Positions 49,789 through 59,714 of a stretch of DNA of 64,000 bases are shown here, one piece after another. The stretch comes from Aliidiomarina taiwanensis (GTDB taxonomy: Bacteria > Pseudomonadota > Gammaproteobacteria > Enterobacterales > Alteromonadaceae), in the NCBI RefSeq assembly GCF_003987015.1, contig NZ_PIPQ01000009.1, positions 1-64,000 of the forward strand, in the 5' to 3' direction. Below the pieces are notes generated by a model. That model did not search any database. It was not told the DNA's origin and saw only the letters and a list, made by a program, of their open reading frames with translations. Each line of letters begins with the position of its first letter. The first letter of the stretch is position 1. Position numbers and translations under genes: made by a program.

Positions 49789-51165
49789 ATGCAAACACCG
49801 CATAAAACCCGATGGTACCAGTCTCTGACGTTACGAGTGCTGGCACTGTTTTGGTTTTTATTACTTGGGGCCGCAGCTGCGGCCTTTTATACCGCCTACC
49901 ATTACACCCAGCCAACCCAGCCTGAGCCGCTTGCAGAAGACTTCGAGCGTACCTTGCAGCCGGTGTTTGAGTCGGCCTTAGGCGCTGGTTTGTTACAACC
50001 TGGCCGTTTGTTAGTGGGCGAGTACCGAGTGTTAGCCCGCTATGAACATACGGCCCTTGAGCCAACGTTCGCTCCTGCGCTGCACCCGGACTACCGGGGT
50101 TATATTTCCGACTTATTAGACCAACCAGAAGCACTGCAAGTGCCTGTGGGCGACAAAATGCTGGCAGGCCCTTTTACGGTGGACAATGCCTTGTTGGTTG
50201 TGGCTCGCCCATTAACCGAACAGGAAATTAGCGAGCTCATCGCCCAACACGAGCGAGACTGGTTTCCGCGCGTTGTGTGGTTAAGTGTTGCCTTTTCCGG
50301 CGTGGGAGCATTGATATTAGGCGTTTGGTTTGTGCGGCCCTTACGGCGTTTGCGCAATGCCACGCGAGAAATAGCCGAAGGTAAGGCATATCCCAATTTA
50401 GCGCGCTTGCCTAATCGTCGTGACGAACTCGGTGAGCTGGCGCGTACGCTGGCCGCCACCGCTGTTGAATTAGCTACCTCGCGGGACGCCCAGCGCCGAC
50501 TACTCAGTGACGTTTCCCACGAATTGCGCTCGCCCTTGGCCCGCTCGCAAATTGCCCTCGACTTATTAGGTGACGAAACCGAAACCCTGCGTTCAAGCCC
50601 TCACTACCGGCAAATTGAAAAAGACATTTTTCGCTTGGGTACTATTATTGACAGTATTTTGTGGTTGTCGCGCTTAGAAAATGGCTTAGACGAGCCTATT
50701 CGTGAAGAGGTGAAGCCCATGGAGCTGTTCGAAGAAATGAAAGGAGACATTGGCTATGCGCAAGCAGACTGGCAAGAGCGTTTGCGTTTAGAAGGAAGCG
50801 ACTTACCGACATTGCAAACAGACCCTGTGCTGCTGCGCTTGGTGTTGGAAAACCTTATTCGCAATGGCTTCCAGTATGGGCCCGAGCAGGGCATAGTGAC
50901 CCTGACCGCCAAACAGGTACAGAGTGCAGGCAAAGCGTGCCTGAAAATGGACATTCGAGACCAAGGGCCAGGCGTGGAGCCGTCGAAGCTTGAGCAATTG
51001 TTCGAACCCTTCTTTCGGGCCGATCCTTCCCGCCACCATGGTGCCGGTGTTGGTTTAGGTTTAGCCTTGTGTCAGCGGGCGACCCGCGTACTTGGCGGTG
51101 AATTAGAAGCTCAAAACCACCCAGAAGGTGGGCTCATAGCAAGTTTAACGGTGCCACTGGCATAA
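49789..51165 (+). CDS. cpxA: CpxA-type sensor histidine kinase
   Basis: 458 residues. Two membrane helices (about 13-35 and 160-185) around a periplasmic sensor, HAMP, then the dimerisation domain DVSHELRSPLARSQIAL with His244, and an ATPase domain with NLIRNGFQYGP and GVGLGLALC. It phosphorylates the adjacent CpxR-like regulator. The order cpxR-cpxA and the HAMP-kinase layout match CpxA; no cpxP is adjacent. Confidence 0.88.
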   Translation: MQTPHKTRWYQSLTLRVLALFWFLLLGAAAAAFYTAYHYTQPTQPEPLAEDFERTLQPVFESALGAGLLQPGRLLVGEYRVLARYEHTALEPTFAPALHPDYRGYISDLLDQPEALQVPVGDKMLAGPFTVDNALLVVARPLTEQEISELIAQHERDWFPRVVWLSVAFSGVGALILGVWFVRPLRRLRNATREIAEGKAYPNLARLPNRRDELGELARTLAATAVELATSRDAQRRLLSDVSHELRSPLARSQIALDLLGDETETLRSSPHYRQIEKDIFRLGTIIDSILWLSRLENGLDEPIREEVKPMELFEEMKGDIGYAQADWQERLRLEGSDLPTLQTDPVLLRLVLENLIRNGFQYGPEQGIVTLTAKQVQSAGKACLKMDIRDQGPGVEPSKLEQLFEPFFRADPSRHHGAGVGLGLALCQRATRVLGGELEAQNHPEGGLIASLTVPLA

Positions 51166-51180
51166 AGGGAGTGTAGGCTC

Positions 51181-52224
51181 ATGGACGCTGGAGAGTTAAA
51201 GCAACAAATCACACACTGGTTGCAAGCACGGCCAAGCGATACAGACACAAAAGCCTGGTTGCAGTGGTCGCAGCGGGAACTAGCGGAATTTTGGCAGCTC
51301 GCCGAACACTTAGAATTTAAAGCAGAGGACACCACCCGTGTTTGCTATTGCGTATGGGCACAGCCAGAGCCTTCTCCTTGGCTGGTGGTAAGCCCGGGCC
51401 GGGTGGAAAACTATGAAAAGTATAAAGAAGTAGCCTTAGAGTGGGCCGCACAAGGCTACTCCATTGCCATTATTGACCACCGTGGCCAAGGCTTTTCCGA
51501 CCGCCTAACACCCCGCTACGACCAAGGCCACATAGCGAACTTTACCGACTATGTGGACGACTTTGCGCAGTTTATGCACGGGTTAGCGCCCCGTATTGGT
51601 CAGCAAGACGCTTACCTTCTAGGCCACTCCATGGGCAGTGCCATTGCCGCCTTGTATTTAGCCGAACATGGTCAGCGCGAACCCGCCTTTGCGTTTAAAG
51701 CTGCGGCCTTGTGCGCACCCATGTTAGGCATTCATACAGACCCTTGGCCTGAGCCTGTGGGCAAGGCTGTGGTGCGTATGGGGGCTTGGCTGAACCGTAA
51801 ACTTGCGCCGAATAAACCGAGCTATTTTATAGGCATGAAAGACTATGCCCCAGTGCGTTTTGCAGAAAACGAACTCACCCATAGCGAAGCGCGGTACCAG
51901 TTTATTGTAGACCTTTATGAGAACGAGCCTCGTTTACGGGTAGGTGGCCCCACCTGGCAGTGGTTGACTGAGGCGTTACGGGCCATGGCATTACTGCCAA
52001 GTTTAGCGCCCCATATTCCAACGCCGCTGTTGGTACTACAAGCAGGGGCCGACAAAATTGTGAGCCCCGCGCCGCAACATGCGTTTTGCAAACGGTTGAG
52101 TCACAAGGGCAGCCGCTTGGAGGTTATTCCAGGCTCGCAGCATGAAGTGCTCATGGAAAGCGACAGCATACGGCAGCCTGCAGTGCAGTTAATACAAGAC
52201 TACTTTCAGCAGCCTTGGGCTTAG
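51181..52224 (+). CDS. alpha/beta hydrolase, lysophospholipase-like (PldB group)
   Basis: 347 residues. Nucleophile elbow GHSMGS with Ser150, oxyanion region [12 protein letters not shown] (about 98-109), and catalytic Asp and His in GADKIVSP and GSQHEVL. This matches the serine aminopeptidase/lysophospholipase L2 (PldB) group, but the substrate cannot be read. Fifteen bases after cpxA. Its stop interlocks with that of convergent trmL (TTAG, 52221-52224). Confidence 0.85.
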   Translation: MDAGELKQQITHWLQARPSDTDTKAWLQWSQRELAEFWQLAEHLEFKAEDTTRVCYCVWAQPEPSPWLVVSPGRVENYEKYKEVALEWAAQGYSIAIIDHRGQGFSDRLTPRYDQGHIANFTDYVDDFAQFMHGLAPRIGQQDAYLLGHSMGSAIAALYLAEHGQREPAFAFKAAALCAPMLGIHTDPWPEPVGKAVVRMGAWLNRKLAPNKPSYFIGMKDYAPVRFAENELTHSEARYQFIVDLYENEPRLRVGGPTWQWLTEALRAMALLPSLAPHIPTPLLVLQAGADKIVSPAPQHAFCKRLSHKGSRLEVIPGSQHEVLMESDSIRQPAVQLIQDYFQQPWA

Positions 52225-52688
52225 TTTTCAGCGCCGGCAAAGTCGGTTTGAAGCCAAGCATGATAGCTCACCACGGCCACGGCGTTGGACAAGTTTAACG
52301 AACGGTTGTTAGGCATCATAGGAATAAGTAAGCGTTGTTCGGGCGGTATTTGTGCCATGACTTCGGCTGGCAGGCCACTGGTTTCTGAACCAAATAACAA
52401 CACATCCCCCGGCTGAAACTGCACGCGATGATAATGCTGGGTGCCCTTGGTGGTAATGGCAAAAATACGGCTCCCTTTAAATTCTTCAGCAAAGGCAGCA
52501 AAGTTAGGGTACCGTTTCACTCGGCTTAAGTCGTGATAGTCCAAACCAGCACGGCGTAGTTTTTTCTCTTCAAAGTCGAAGCCTAAGGGTTCAATTAAAT
52601 GAAGAAAACAACCATTGTTGGCCGCTAATCGTATAATATTGCCCGTGTTAGCAGGCATCACTGGGGTATGAAGTACAATATGAAACAT
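52221..52688 (-). CDS. trmL: tRNA (cytidine/uridine-2'-O-)-methyltransferase TrmL
   Basis: 155 residues, SPOUT fold. [13 protein letters not shown] (about 14-26), [26 protein letters not shown] and [19 protein letters not shown] motifs are all typical of TrmL, which methylates the wobble position of tRNA-Leu. The open frame runs 36 codons upstream, but MFHIVLHTP at 52688 matches the family start. Confidence 0.95.
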   Translation of the reverse strand: MFHIVLHTPVMPANTGNIIRLAANNGCFLHLIEPLGFDFEEKKLRRAGLDYHDLSRVKRYPNFAAFAEEFKGSRIFAITTKGTQHYHRVQFQPGDVLLFGSETSGLPAEVMAQIPPEQRLLIPMMPNNRSLNLSNAVAVVSYHAWLQTDFAGAEN

Positions 52689-52835
52689 AAGGCTGCCTAG
52701 GGTGTACAAAAACCCGCACAGTATACCCCATGCTGCTTGGCTATGTTGATTGAAATTTTTCACTGGTTTTGCTGTCGTATACATATAGCAAACCAAAGGA
52801 TGTAAGTGCTTAGAGCTTACAACAGGAGAAGTAAA

Positions 52836-54488
52836 ATGAAGTTTCTCATGCCTTTATTGGTCAGTGTGAGCTTAGGTGTTTTCGGTGTCACACACAGTAC
52901 ATCCGTACGCGCTGAAAACATGTATAACCTCATGATGATAGGCAGTCAGTTGGATATTTGCTCGAGTATGCAAAGTGACAAATGCGACACCACCAGCTGG
53001 ATTCAAGCCAACGATATGCGCACCGCTCGCTTGTTTCATTTAAACGACGTGCGACGCAAAGAGGCCACCCGTCAGGGTATTTGGCCGAAAGAGCGTGACG
53101 ACATTCGCCAACAGCTCGCCACAGCACTGGAAGAAATGGCCACTTATTTTGGTCGTGGTGTGGTGCCTGAGTACCGTTTTGTTGAACGGTTACGCTCACG
53201 TGCTTACCAAACCCTACTCATGGAACTGTCGGAAGCAGAGTATCAGCGGTTATTAGACAACCTGGAGCTGCGCCACGCAGATGGCTTACACGAAATAGCC
53301 AGCCTTGAGCATAGCTCTGCTACCACCCGTGAGATGGTAGAAGAGTTTGTGGCTATGCTGAAACCCTTAACGCGTAATGGAAAACCTCGCATTGCCTTAG
53401 TGACAGCAGCTGCACGGAATAGCTTTGAGCCCATTGAACGTTATACAGGTATTTTTGAACAAGCCGGTGCTGAAGTAACCTGGCTGCCTGTGGACGCGAC
53501 GGTGAGCCGGGCACAAGTAGAAGACCGCTGCACCGAGCTAGAAGAGCTACGCCGCAACATGCATGGTACGTACGATCGTGACCGCGTGAACCCGCAGCGC
53601 CACGCCGAGCAGCAAGCCTTTTGTGCTGATGATACGGCCTGGGAAGGCATTTTAGGGCGTGCCCATGGCGTATTTTTTGTGGATGGACGAGCAGACACCT
53701 TACGCGACGCATTTATTGTTGAGCAAGAGCCCACGCGACTTCTACGCGTATTGTTAGGCCGTTATTTAGAAGGCAGTTTAATTATTGGGGCAGAAGGAGA
53801 AGCCAGTGCTGCCTTAGTGGCCGCTAATATGATCACCAACGGTACTAGCCGTTCCGCCCTGCTTGAAGGCGCCTTTGCGCGCAAAGCACCCCCTGAAATG
53901 TGTGACCTGGACAATAGTTGTCCACGAGACTTAGGCCCGAATAGCCTCACCTATGAACCCTTAGGCGGCTTAGGTGTATTTAACTTTGGGCTAGTAGACA
54001 CCCGGATGTCGCAAGCCGGTCGCCAAGTGCGAATGTTACGGACTGCGCAAGCAACAGGCGCTGCTTTAGCCGTTGGTATTGACGAAAATACCGCTCTGCA
54101 AGTAAATACAGCCCGCGGTTATTTCCAGGTCATGGGTGACAATGGCGTATTTGTAGGGGAAAACGTGCAAGGCAGCGACACCCTGTTAGGCGCTAGCTTT
54201 CATTACTTACGCCACGGCAGCACCGGCGACATAACCCGCCAAGGCTTAAGCAATATAACACTTGCTAGCTTGCCGAGCGTGCGCCAAGAGTCGTTGACCA
54301 TTCGCTTCCTTGACGACACGGGCATTTACGACAACCTAGGCACTTTATGTAACCGAGGCGCTTCGCGCTTATTGCAAGAGCACGCCGAGCTGATTATGCA
54401 AACCACCGACGACAGCGACGTGTCGGCTGTAATGGGCCGCTGCCAAGTAGTGAATGGCGTGCTTGGTGTTGCATTGAATAACGAGTGA
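52836..54488 (+). CDS. secreted cyanophycinase-like (S51) protein lacking the catalytic serine
   Basis: 550 residues, signal peptide (1 to about 26, STSVRA). The C-terminal half follows the S51 cyanophycinase fold: [34 protein letters not shown] (about 385-403) and [12 protein letters not shown] (about 410). The nucleophile motif, normally GTSAGA, reads GAEGEAS (318-324), so the nucleophile is replaced. The N-terminal roughly 190 residues are charged and unrecognised. Either a pseudoenzyme or an enzyme using a different residue. AGGAGAAG precedes the ATG at 52836. Confidence 0.75.
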   Translation: MKFLMPLLVSVSLGVFGVTHSTSVRAENMYNLMMIGSQLDICSSMQSDKCDTTSWIQANDMRTARLFHLNDVRRKEATRQGIWPKERDDIRQQLATALEEMATYFGRGVVPEYRFVERLRSRAYQTLLMELSEAEYQRLLDNLELRHADGLHEIASLEHSSATTREMVEEFVAMLKPLTRNGKPRIALVTAAARNSFEPIERYTGIFEQAGAEVTWLPVDATVSRAQVEDRCTELEELRRNMHGTYDRDRVNPQRHAEQQAFCADDTAWEGILGRAHGVFFVDGRADTLRDAFIVEQEPTRLLRVLLGRYLEGSLIIGAEGEASAALVAANMITNGTSRSALLEGAFARKAPPEMCDLDNSCPRDLGPNSLTYEPLGGLGVFNFGLVDTRMSQAGRQVRMLRTAQATGAALAVGIDENTALQVNTARGYFQVMGDNGVFVGENVQGSDTLLGASFHYLRHGSTGDITRQGLSNITLASLPSVRQESLTIRFLDDTGIYDNLGTLCNRGASRLLQEHAELIMQTTDDSDVSAVMGRCQVVNGVLGVALNNE

Positions 54489-54592
54489 GTAACATGTGTA
54501 GGGCTTACTCGCTACGATTCAAGATGATCCAAAGATTTACTCGGTGCTAGCATCACACTAGTATTGACCAGCGAAATACAACAAGGAATGGT

Positions 54593-56449
54593 TCACCAGT
54601 ACCAACTCATGCTAACCCCCGCCTCTGTACCGTACCGGTCGGAGGCGAGGTGAAAGCGCACATCTTGTTCACGGCGTAATTGCAGCCTGTGCTGCAGCCG
54701 CAGCTCGGTGTTGTGGCTGAAGCTACCCTGAAAGCCGTTTTCGTGATGTAACGTCAGGTAGCTGCTTTGTTTGTCATTCCAGCTACGAAAAAATCCTGTG
54801 TTCAAGGTCAGTGCTGCAACCCCTTCCTGGTGCACTGTGGTGCGTAGCTGCGCCCCCACCAAAGCAAAAGGCACCCACCCATTCATATAATCAGACCACC
54901 CTATGTTGAGTTCAGCACGGGTATCAAGGCAGTCGTCACAGGCTAGGTGCCGGTTACGTACGGTTAGCTTCATTTGCCAAGCCATTTGCCCCATTTCCGG
55001 TAAAGACGTACGGCGCGGGTTAAAGTTCGTCACATTTAGCAAGTCCAGTGCATGTATACGCATGCCGTCTTGGGTTATATCGGCTTCCAGCTTAAACAGT
55101 TCTAACCCGGCGTAGGGCATTCGGGTATTGTTGCTTTGTAAAATGTCGTAATGCATGGGACGCACACTCAGACGTAATGCCGTAGGACGTTGCGACGCTG
55201 CCACTAGCCCTGCTCGCGCCATCAGAGAGGGCGTAGCTTGTTCTATGGGCTGTGGAGCCGGTGGTTGTTCAAAGGGGTTGCTGGTAGGTAAACGCAAACG
55301 TGCCATAAGCGCTTGCTGGCGCAAGGTGTTTATCGGCAGAGTAGACTCCGCTTCTTCCAAGGTAATGAGATGGCTTAAAATAACATCCAAAATTGCAGCC
55401 CGTTGGAGCGGGGCAAGTTCAGCAAAGTCAGGTAACTCGAAGTGAAGGGTTTCAGGTGAAGCCCACACCGCGTTTAAAGCCAGCTGCTGCACCTCAGAAA
55501 GTTGGTGGAAATAATGCTCGGTTTGGTAACGACGCGAGGGTTTGTGCATGCGGCTTTGTACCAAAGGCTGGCCTTGGTACTGGGCATTGCTCAGCTGAAT
55601 CATTACATGCTCGGGAGCCACCCAAGGCATGGGCGAGGCCGCTAAGTCCGCGTCCACCACCAGCTCAAGGCTACGGGCAATACGCGAAGCACAGTTTTCA
55701 CTCAAGAATAAGTAGTCGAAATCTTGGCCCATAATTTCCCATAAATGGGCAATGAAAAAAGCACTATCGGCCGGTGTTAAATTAAGTTGGTAGTGCCACA
55801 TATCACGCATTTCCGACTCACTATAAATGTCGGCATTACGGAAAAACGGCACATTAGAGTAACGGGCTTGGTAGCCACCAAATAATCCTTTTAAAATATA
55901 AGGGACAATGCCGTCGCCCTGGGTGTCGGCACCGAAGTTCAAGCTGGTGTCTAGCAGTTGAATGGAGCTTTGTGCCGGTGAGGGCTGACCCAAATGCAGC
56001 ATCATGTGGCCAAAAAACGAAGCCGGGTTGCCCATGTAGCCCGAAGCAAATACCACACCGACGTGGTGGTCTTGACGTTCACGCAGCCAGGCGTCTCGCT
56101 TTTCACACTGGGCGGAGACAGGTTGCACGACGCCTTGTTGAGCAAGCCACATGGCGCGAGCTGGAAAGCGACAACTGGCATGGCTGCCGTCGCCAGGGTC
56201 CGTTTGCTCTAGGGCCACTATGGTTGCAGTTAACTCCGCACTCGGGTTGTGCTTGCCTTCAGGACTTAAAAAGAAACGATCGTCGACCACCGCACTATGG
56301 GGCTGCTCGAAGAAAGGGGTTTGATCAAAGTGTAATAGTTTAAGCCAGGTTCTGTGCTCAGCCAGCGGAACAGAGGAAGAAGCTTGGGCAACAGCGGGTA
56401 AAGTAGCAAAAAAAAGAAAGCAGAGACTAACAAAACGGCACATGCACAT
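54593..56449 (-). CDS. DUF4105 (Lnb-like) envelope protein with C-terminal barrel-like region
   Basis: 618 residues. Signal peptide (about 1-23, AVAQA), an N-terminal Lnb/DUF4105 domain (about 130-350) with SFFGHMMLHLG and FLSENCASR, whose His and Cys could form a papain-like pair, and a C-terminal beta-rich, Tyr/Trp-ending part (VSMSWYW), like an outer-membrane strand. Function unknown. It lies next to the DUF3015 gene, a pairing I have seen in other gammaproteobacteria. An ATG at 56443 is an alternative start. Confidence 0.78.
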   Translation of the reverse strand: MCMCRFVSLCFLFFATLPAVAQASSSVPLAEHRTWLKLLHFDQTPFFEQPHSAVVDDRFFLSPEGKHNPSAELTATIVALEQTDPGDGSHASCRFPARAMWLAQQGVVQPVSAQCEKRDAWLRERQDHHVGVVFASGYMGNPASFFGHMMLHLGQPSPAQSSIQLLDTSLNFGADTQGDGIVPYILKGLFGGYQARYSNVPFFRNADIYSESEMRDMWHYQLNLTPADSAFFIAHLWEIMGQDFDYLFLSENCASRIARSLELVVDADLAASPMPWVAPEHVMIQLSNAQYQGQPLVQSRMHKPSRRYQTEHYFHQLSEVQQLALNAVWASPETLHFELPDFAELAPLQRAAILDVILSHLITLEEAESTLPINTLRQQALMARLRLPTSNPFEQPPAPQPIEQATPSLMARAGLVAASQRPTALRLSVRPMHYDILQSNNTRMPYAGLELFKLEADITQDGMRIHALDLLNVTNFNPRRTSLPEMGQMAWQMKLTVRNRHLACDDCLDTRAELNIGWSDYMNGWVPFALVGAQLRTTVHQEGVAALTLNTGFFRSWNDKQSSYLTLHHENGFQGSFSHNTELRLQHRLQLRREQDVRFHLASDRYGTEAGVSMSWYW

Positions 56450-56472
56450 ACTCAGGTAGCAAAAAAGATATA

Positions 56473-56496
56473 AAAAACGGCGGAAGTTCCGCCGTT
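56473..56496 (-). terminator. terminator downstream of the DUF3015 gene
   Basis: Near-perfect stem AACGGCGGAA / TTCCGCCGTT, followed on the minus strand by TTTTTTAT. Confidence 0.8.
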
Positions 56497-56523
56497 CATA
56501 CTGAAACTAAAACAAGAATAGCA

Positions 56524-57015
56524 TTAAGCGCCGCAGTTCGCCGACACTTTTTCTAGGCTTGAATAAAAGCTATAAGCTTTGTCTTCGTGAGTCATGTCCG
56601 CATAACCGGCTGAGCTAACAACGGCGTTTAAGTCGTTGCGAAGTGCGCCAACGGTTTCAGCTGTGGCCGAACAACCTGCTAGGTTTAATGCCGCGTTTAG
56701 GTGCTCACCAGAGCCCTGAGCCGTTTGCATCACTAATTGGTCGTACGAGCTGTCAATAAGGAGTGCTGTGGTGACTAGGTTGCTGTTACACGTTTCAGGA
56801 GTAACAGTCGCAGAGGTAACCGCTGTGGTACCTAAGTCCCAAATTACGTTAGAAATGGCAGCAGCAACCCCATTGTCTGGGAATACATACGAGCCAATAC
56901 CACAATGCTGCCATGGGTTCACGCCGTCAGCCATTTTTGCAGAAGCAGGAGCAGATACCAGCGCGCTTGCGCCAAGAACAGCCCCGGCAATTAATGTCAT
57001 TGTTAGTTTTTTCAT
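56524..57015 (-). CDS. DUF3015-family exported protein
   Basis: 163 residues. Signal peptide (1 to about 26, PASA/K), then NPWQHCGIGSYVFPDNGVAA and IWDLGTTAVTSATVTPETC, the DUF3015 signature. Four cysteines in the mature part may form two disulfides. Function unknown. Ribosome site GGTACT is weak; the gene is upstream of the DUF4105 gene and separated from it by a terminator. Confidence 0.88.
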   Translation of the reverse strand: MKKLTMTLIAGAVLGASALVSAPASAKMADGVNPWQHCGIGSYVFPDNGVAAAISNVIWDLGTTAVTSATVTPETCNSNLVTTALLIDSSYDQLVMQTAQGSGEHLNAALNLAGCSATAETVGALRNDLNAVVSSAGYADMTHEDKAYSFYSSLEKVSANCGA

Positions 57016-57159
57016 CAGAGTACCTTTTTATTGTTAATATAAGGATAAATATTAGAGCGAAATGTAGGTTACTTGTAAAGATATTTTCATGTCGTTTTAT
57101 TACATTCGTGGAGTGTGAGTACCAAAGTTTCAATTGTAAAAAAGTTCTCACTCAAAATT

Positions 57160-57193
57160 CCTCGGCCATGAGCTATGTGTAGTCTGGCCGAGG
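57160..57193 (-). terminator. hairpin after the lipoprotein operon
   Basis: CCTCGGCCA (57160-57168) / TGGCCGAGG (57185-57193), then AATTTT on the minus strand. The loop is long, so it is a moderate terminator candidate. Confidence 0.5.
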
Positions 57194-57225
57194 CCACCAA
57201 GTGCCTTTAAGCACCATAAGGTGTT

Positions 57226-57918
57226 TTATTTTTCTGCTACGGGTTCCTTAGGCGCAAGGCTTTCGTAGTAAGGACCGTAAGTGGGGTTATGCGGACCGGG
57301 CGGCAAACCACGACGAGCGTTGTAAAAAACTTGTCCGTTAGCAGTTCGTGTTAACGGTAAGTAGTTTGGCGAGGCTCTTTCTATAGCAGCTGAAATGGCA
57401 CTGGCAACTAAGTCTACAAACGGGTTTCCAGAGTTAGTCGCTTCTGGTGTGTAGCTTAACTTTTTCCTAGCAGCCCACAGTGTATCGCCGTTACTATTTT
57501 TTAGCGTGTACTCAAAATCAACCACCGTAGTGGTCGATAGTAGAATATACTGTGCGTCCCATTCATGAATAGTGACATAAAGTACTGTGTCAGCCCCGAA
57601 TAAACTAGCTAAGCTATGCGTGGGTGCATTGTGAATTTCTGCAGGCTCGTAGTAACCTTCATTTTCAAGTAGGGTTTTCACCGTGTTTACTGGGTACACA
57701 TAGTAACCCTTCTCGCCAAGCACAATAGGCAATGTAGCAAGGACAGAGGTAGGTGCCATAACGTCGATGGTTTCATTATTCACAGGCACGACCAAAATTG
57801 AACGAGGCTTTTCTTCATGTATATTGGCTAAAAACTCGCGGTCAGGTCCGGTTGGAGCAACCTGACATGCACTAAGTCCAAATATTAAAGTGAGGCCGAA
57901 GATGCATCTTTTAATCAT
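57226..57918 (-). CDS. DUF799 (GNA1162-like) lipoprotein
   Basis: 230 residues. Lipoprotein signal ending LSAC (Cys at about 18), then ILVVPVNNETIDVMAPTSVL and a TolB-N/CsgG-like fold; VDLVASAISAA near the C-terminus. Neisseria GNA1162 has the same fold and DUF799 name. Last gene of a four-gene lipoprotein operon; overlaps the DUF4810 gene by 8 bases. Confidence 0.85.
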   Translation of the reverse strand: MIKRCIFGLTLIFGLSACQVAPTGPDREFLANIHEEKPRSILVVPVNNETIDVMAPTSVLATLPIVLGEKGYYVYPVNTVKTLLENEGYYEPAEIHNAPTHSLASLFGADTVLYVTIHEWDAQYILLSTTTVVDFEYTLKNSNGDTLWAARKKLSYTPEATNSGNPFVDLVASAISAAIERASPNYLPLTRTANGQVFYNARRGLPPGPHNPTYGPYYESLAPKEPVAEK

Positions 57919-58285
57919 GAGTGCTCTCCTCTGCTTGCATGTTTCTCGCCTTCAGGTTAGTAATGAGCGTCTCCATTAGCGGTTTGCTTTCTGGCCAATT
58001 TGCCGACTCAAGCTCATAAAATTGAATGGCCCTTCCCACATCGCCTCTTTCCAGCATGAAAGTGCCTGCCTCGGCGAATAACCCTGGTCCAAAGCGTAAG
58101 TTATTGCGTGGGGTCGACTCTAAAAAATTTAGGTATTTAGTCAGCTCTTCTTCACGGGCTTCAGGCTCGTGGTAATTAGCAAACAAAGCGTCTTCATAAT
58201 TACCCCATGCATAATAAGTATTTGGTGTGCTTTGGCAGCCAGCGATTAAAAGAAGGCTACACGCTAATATTATTATTCTTTTCAT
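57911..58285 (-). CDS. DUF4810 lipoprotein
   Basis: 124 residues from ATG 58285. Lipobox LLIAGC (Cys about 16), then YYAWGNYEDALFANYHEPEA and FLESTPRNNLRFGPGLFAEAG, a single TPR-like repeat unit. DUF4810 proteins accompany DUF799 and CsgG proteins in Neisseria and other Proteobacteria. AAGGA precedes the start; a TTG 6 codons upstream is also in frame. Confidence 0.85.
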   Translation of the reverse strand: MKRIIILACSLLLIAGCQSTPNTYYAWGNYEDALFANYHEPEAREEELTKYLNFLESTPRNNLRFGPGLFAEAGTFMLERGDVGRAIQFYELESANWPESKPLMETLITNLKARNMQAEESTHD

Positions 58286-58304
58286 AATGTTCCTTGCCTT
58301 CAAA

Positions 58305-58628
58305 TTAAGGGGTGACGTTTATTTTGTAATCAATCCCTTCGCTAAAAACGCGAGTTTCTTTGTAAATAACCAAGCCGTTTTTCTTTACTTCAACCAGGTG
58401 TCGGCCCGGTAATAGGCGAATGGCTGAGTTTGGGTAAGAGTAAGTATCTATTTCTCCCTGATGAAGCCCGTCAATATAAAGCTGTGCACCCTTTGAGTCT
58501 GCATTAAGCACAAATGAAACAACTGGGCGGGTATCAACCACTTCCGTTTGTGTAGTTACAGATCGAGCACAACCGAATAGAAAAACTAAAGCGCAGAATG
58601 CGATAATTAATAGTTTATATTGGCGCAT
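58305..58628 (-). CDS. small lipoprotein with PEGA-like domain
   Basis: 107 residues. Lipobox FLFGC (Cys about 20), then one PEGA-like beta domain: VVSFVLNADSKGAQLYIDG, then IRLLPGRHLVEVKKNG. Function unknown. It sits between csgG-like and DUF4810 genes with 1-3-base gaps, so it belongs to the operon. Confidence 0.75.
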   Translation of the reverse strand: MRQYKLLIIAFCALVFLFGCARSVTTQTEVVDTRPVVSFVLNADSKGAQLYIDGLHQGEIDTYSYPNSAIRLLPGRHLVEVKKNGLVIYKETRVFSEGIDYKINVTP

Positions 58629-58630
58629 GA

Positions 58631-59602
58631 TTAAGTTCCTTTTCTTATTTCTAGCTGCTGAACGTCGAGATTCGCCACACTTCCACTGACTAATTGGCCG
58701 AATGCGCCTTGGTCTAGGTCAGACTCTCCAAACAGACCTTGTATTTCTAATTCGCCAACTTTCTTGCCTGGCAGGGTAATCGTAGTGCCAGTAGCTTCAG
58801 AGCGAACTTTTTTGCCTTTGGTCATTACATCAAAAACCATACCAGGCCGAACGCCTTGCGCTTCGCCTCCACTGATGTAAAGCAGCTCTTCCTCGACAGC
58901 TAAGACATCAGCAGTCCACGGCTTATCAAGGAAATCTAACATCATTTTTTCAACGGCTGCCGTGACAGCTGCACCAATTGCCCGGTCATTTAAACTACCA
59001 TCGTAGCCGGCCACTGAACCAAATCCCATGGTGCGAGATTGCTCGGCTGAAGAGTCCCCTGTGCCTGTGTATGAGGCCACCACTTGCCCTGTATGCACGT
59101 CCACTAATCGGATGTCTACTTTTGCTGTGGCTGCCTGGCGCTGACTTGTGGTGAAAAAACCTCTTTCACCGGTTGTAGAGCGACCAAACTCAGTAAGTGA
59201 ACCAATCACTAAGGTGTCAACGCCAACCATATTCGTTGACTCTGCACCATTGAGTTCTAGCTCGTTTTGTAAAAGAGCTAAATCTGGGCGTTCAAAAATA
59301 AGAAAGCTGTCGGTGTTTACAATAGCTTGCATGAACATGTCAGATATTTTTTTATCATGCTCACCCGTAACAGCTTCACGCAACAGGCTGCGCCCATAGT
59401 TGGTTTCGTTGCTAAGACGACCAACCGCAATTTTACGTTTTAAATTTAAGCGAGTGGGTTCGGCTGCTGCAGCTGTTTCGGCCTGAGCTAGACGCTGTTG
59501 CTCAACTGAAACAGGCGATTCATTCGGTGTTGGTTGAGGCGCTTGCGTTGCCGCACAACCAATTAAAGAAAATGCAACTCCAAGAGAAGCAATCGTTCTC
59601 AT
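58631..59602 (-). CDS. CsgG-family lipoprotein
   Basis: 323 residues. Lipobox LIGC (Cys about 16), a CsgG domain (about 50-230, with KRKIAVGRLSNETNYG, RPDLALLQNELEL, VDTLVIGSLTEFGRS) and a C-terminal FlgT-like domain (LLYISGGEAQGVRPGMVFDV). CsgG forms the curli export channel, but related proteins without curli genes are common; no csgA/B is here. First gene of the operon. Confidence 0.88.
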   Translation of the reverse strand: MRTIASLGVAFSLIGCAATQAPQPTPNESPVSVEQQRLAQAETAAAAEPTRLNLKRKIAVGRLSNETNYGRSLLREAVTGEHDKKISDMFMQAIVNTDSFLIFERPDLALLQNELELNGAESTNMVGVDTLVIGSLTEFGRSTTGERGFFTTSQRQAATAKVDIRLVDVHTGQVVASYTGTGDSSAEQSRTMGFGSVAGYDGSLNDRAIGAAVTAAVEKMMLDFLDKPWTADVLAVEEELLYISGGEAQGVRPGMVFDVMTKGKKVRSEATGTTITLPGKKVGELEIQGLFGESDLDQGAFGQLVSGSVANLDVQQLEIRKGT

Positions 59603-59714
59603 AATTCATCCTTTTATGTGGGGTTATATTGAAAAGCTAGTATGTAATAAATATGTTACTTCCTCTATGTGGGGAAAGCTAGCAGGGAATGCAAAATAAG
59701 CGGTAGATTAGGAA

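Noticed and set aside
55972-56343. Plus-strand frame in the DUF4105 gene
   Set aside because: Antisense to the DUF4105 coding region with no start signal or motif.
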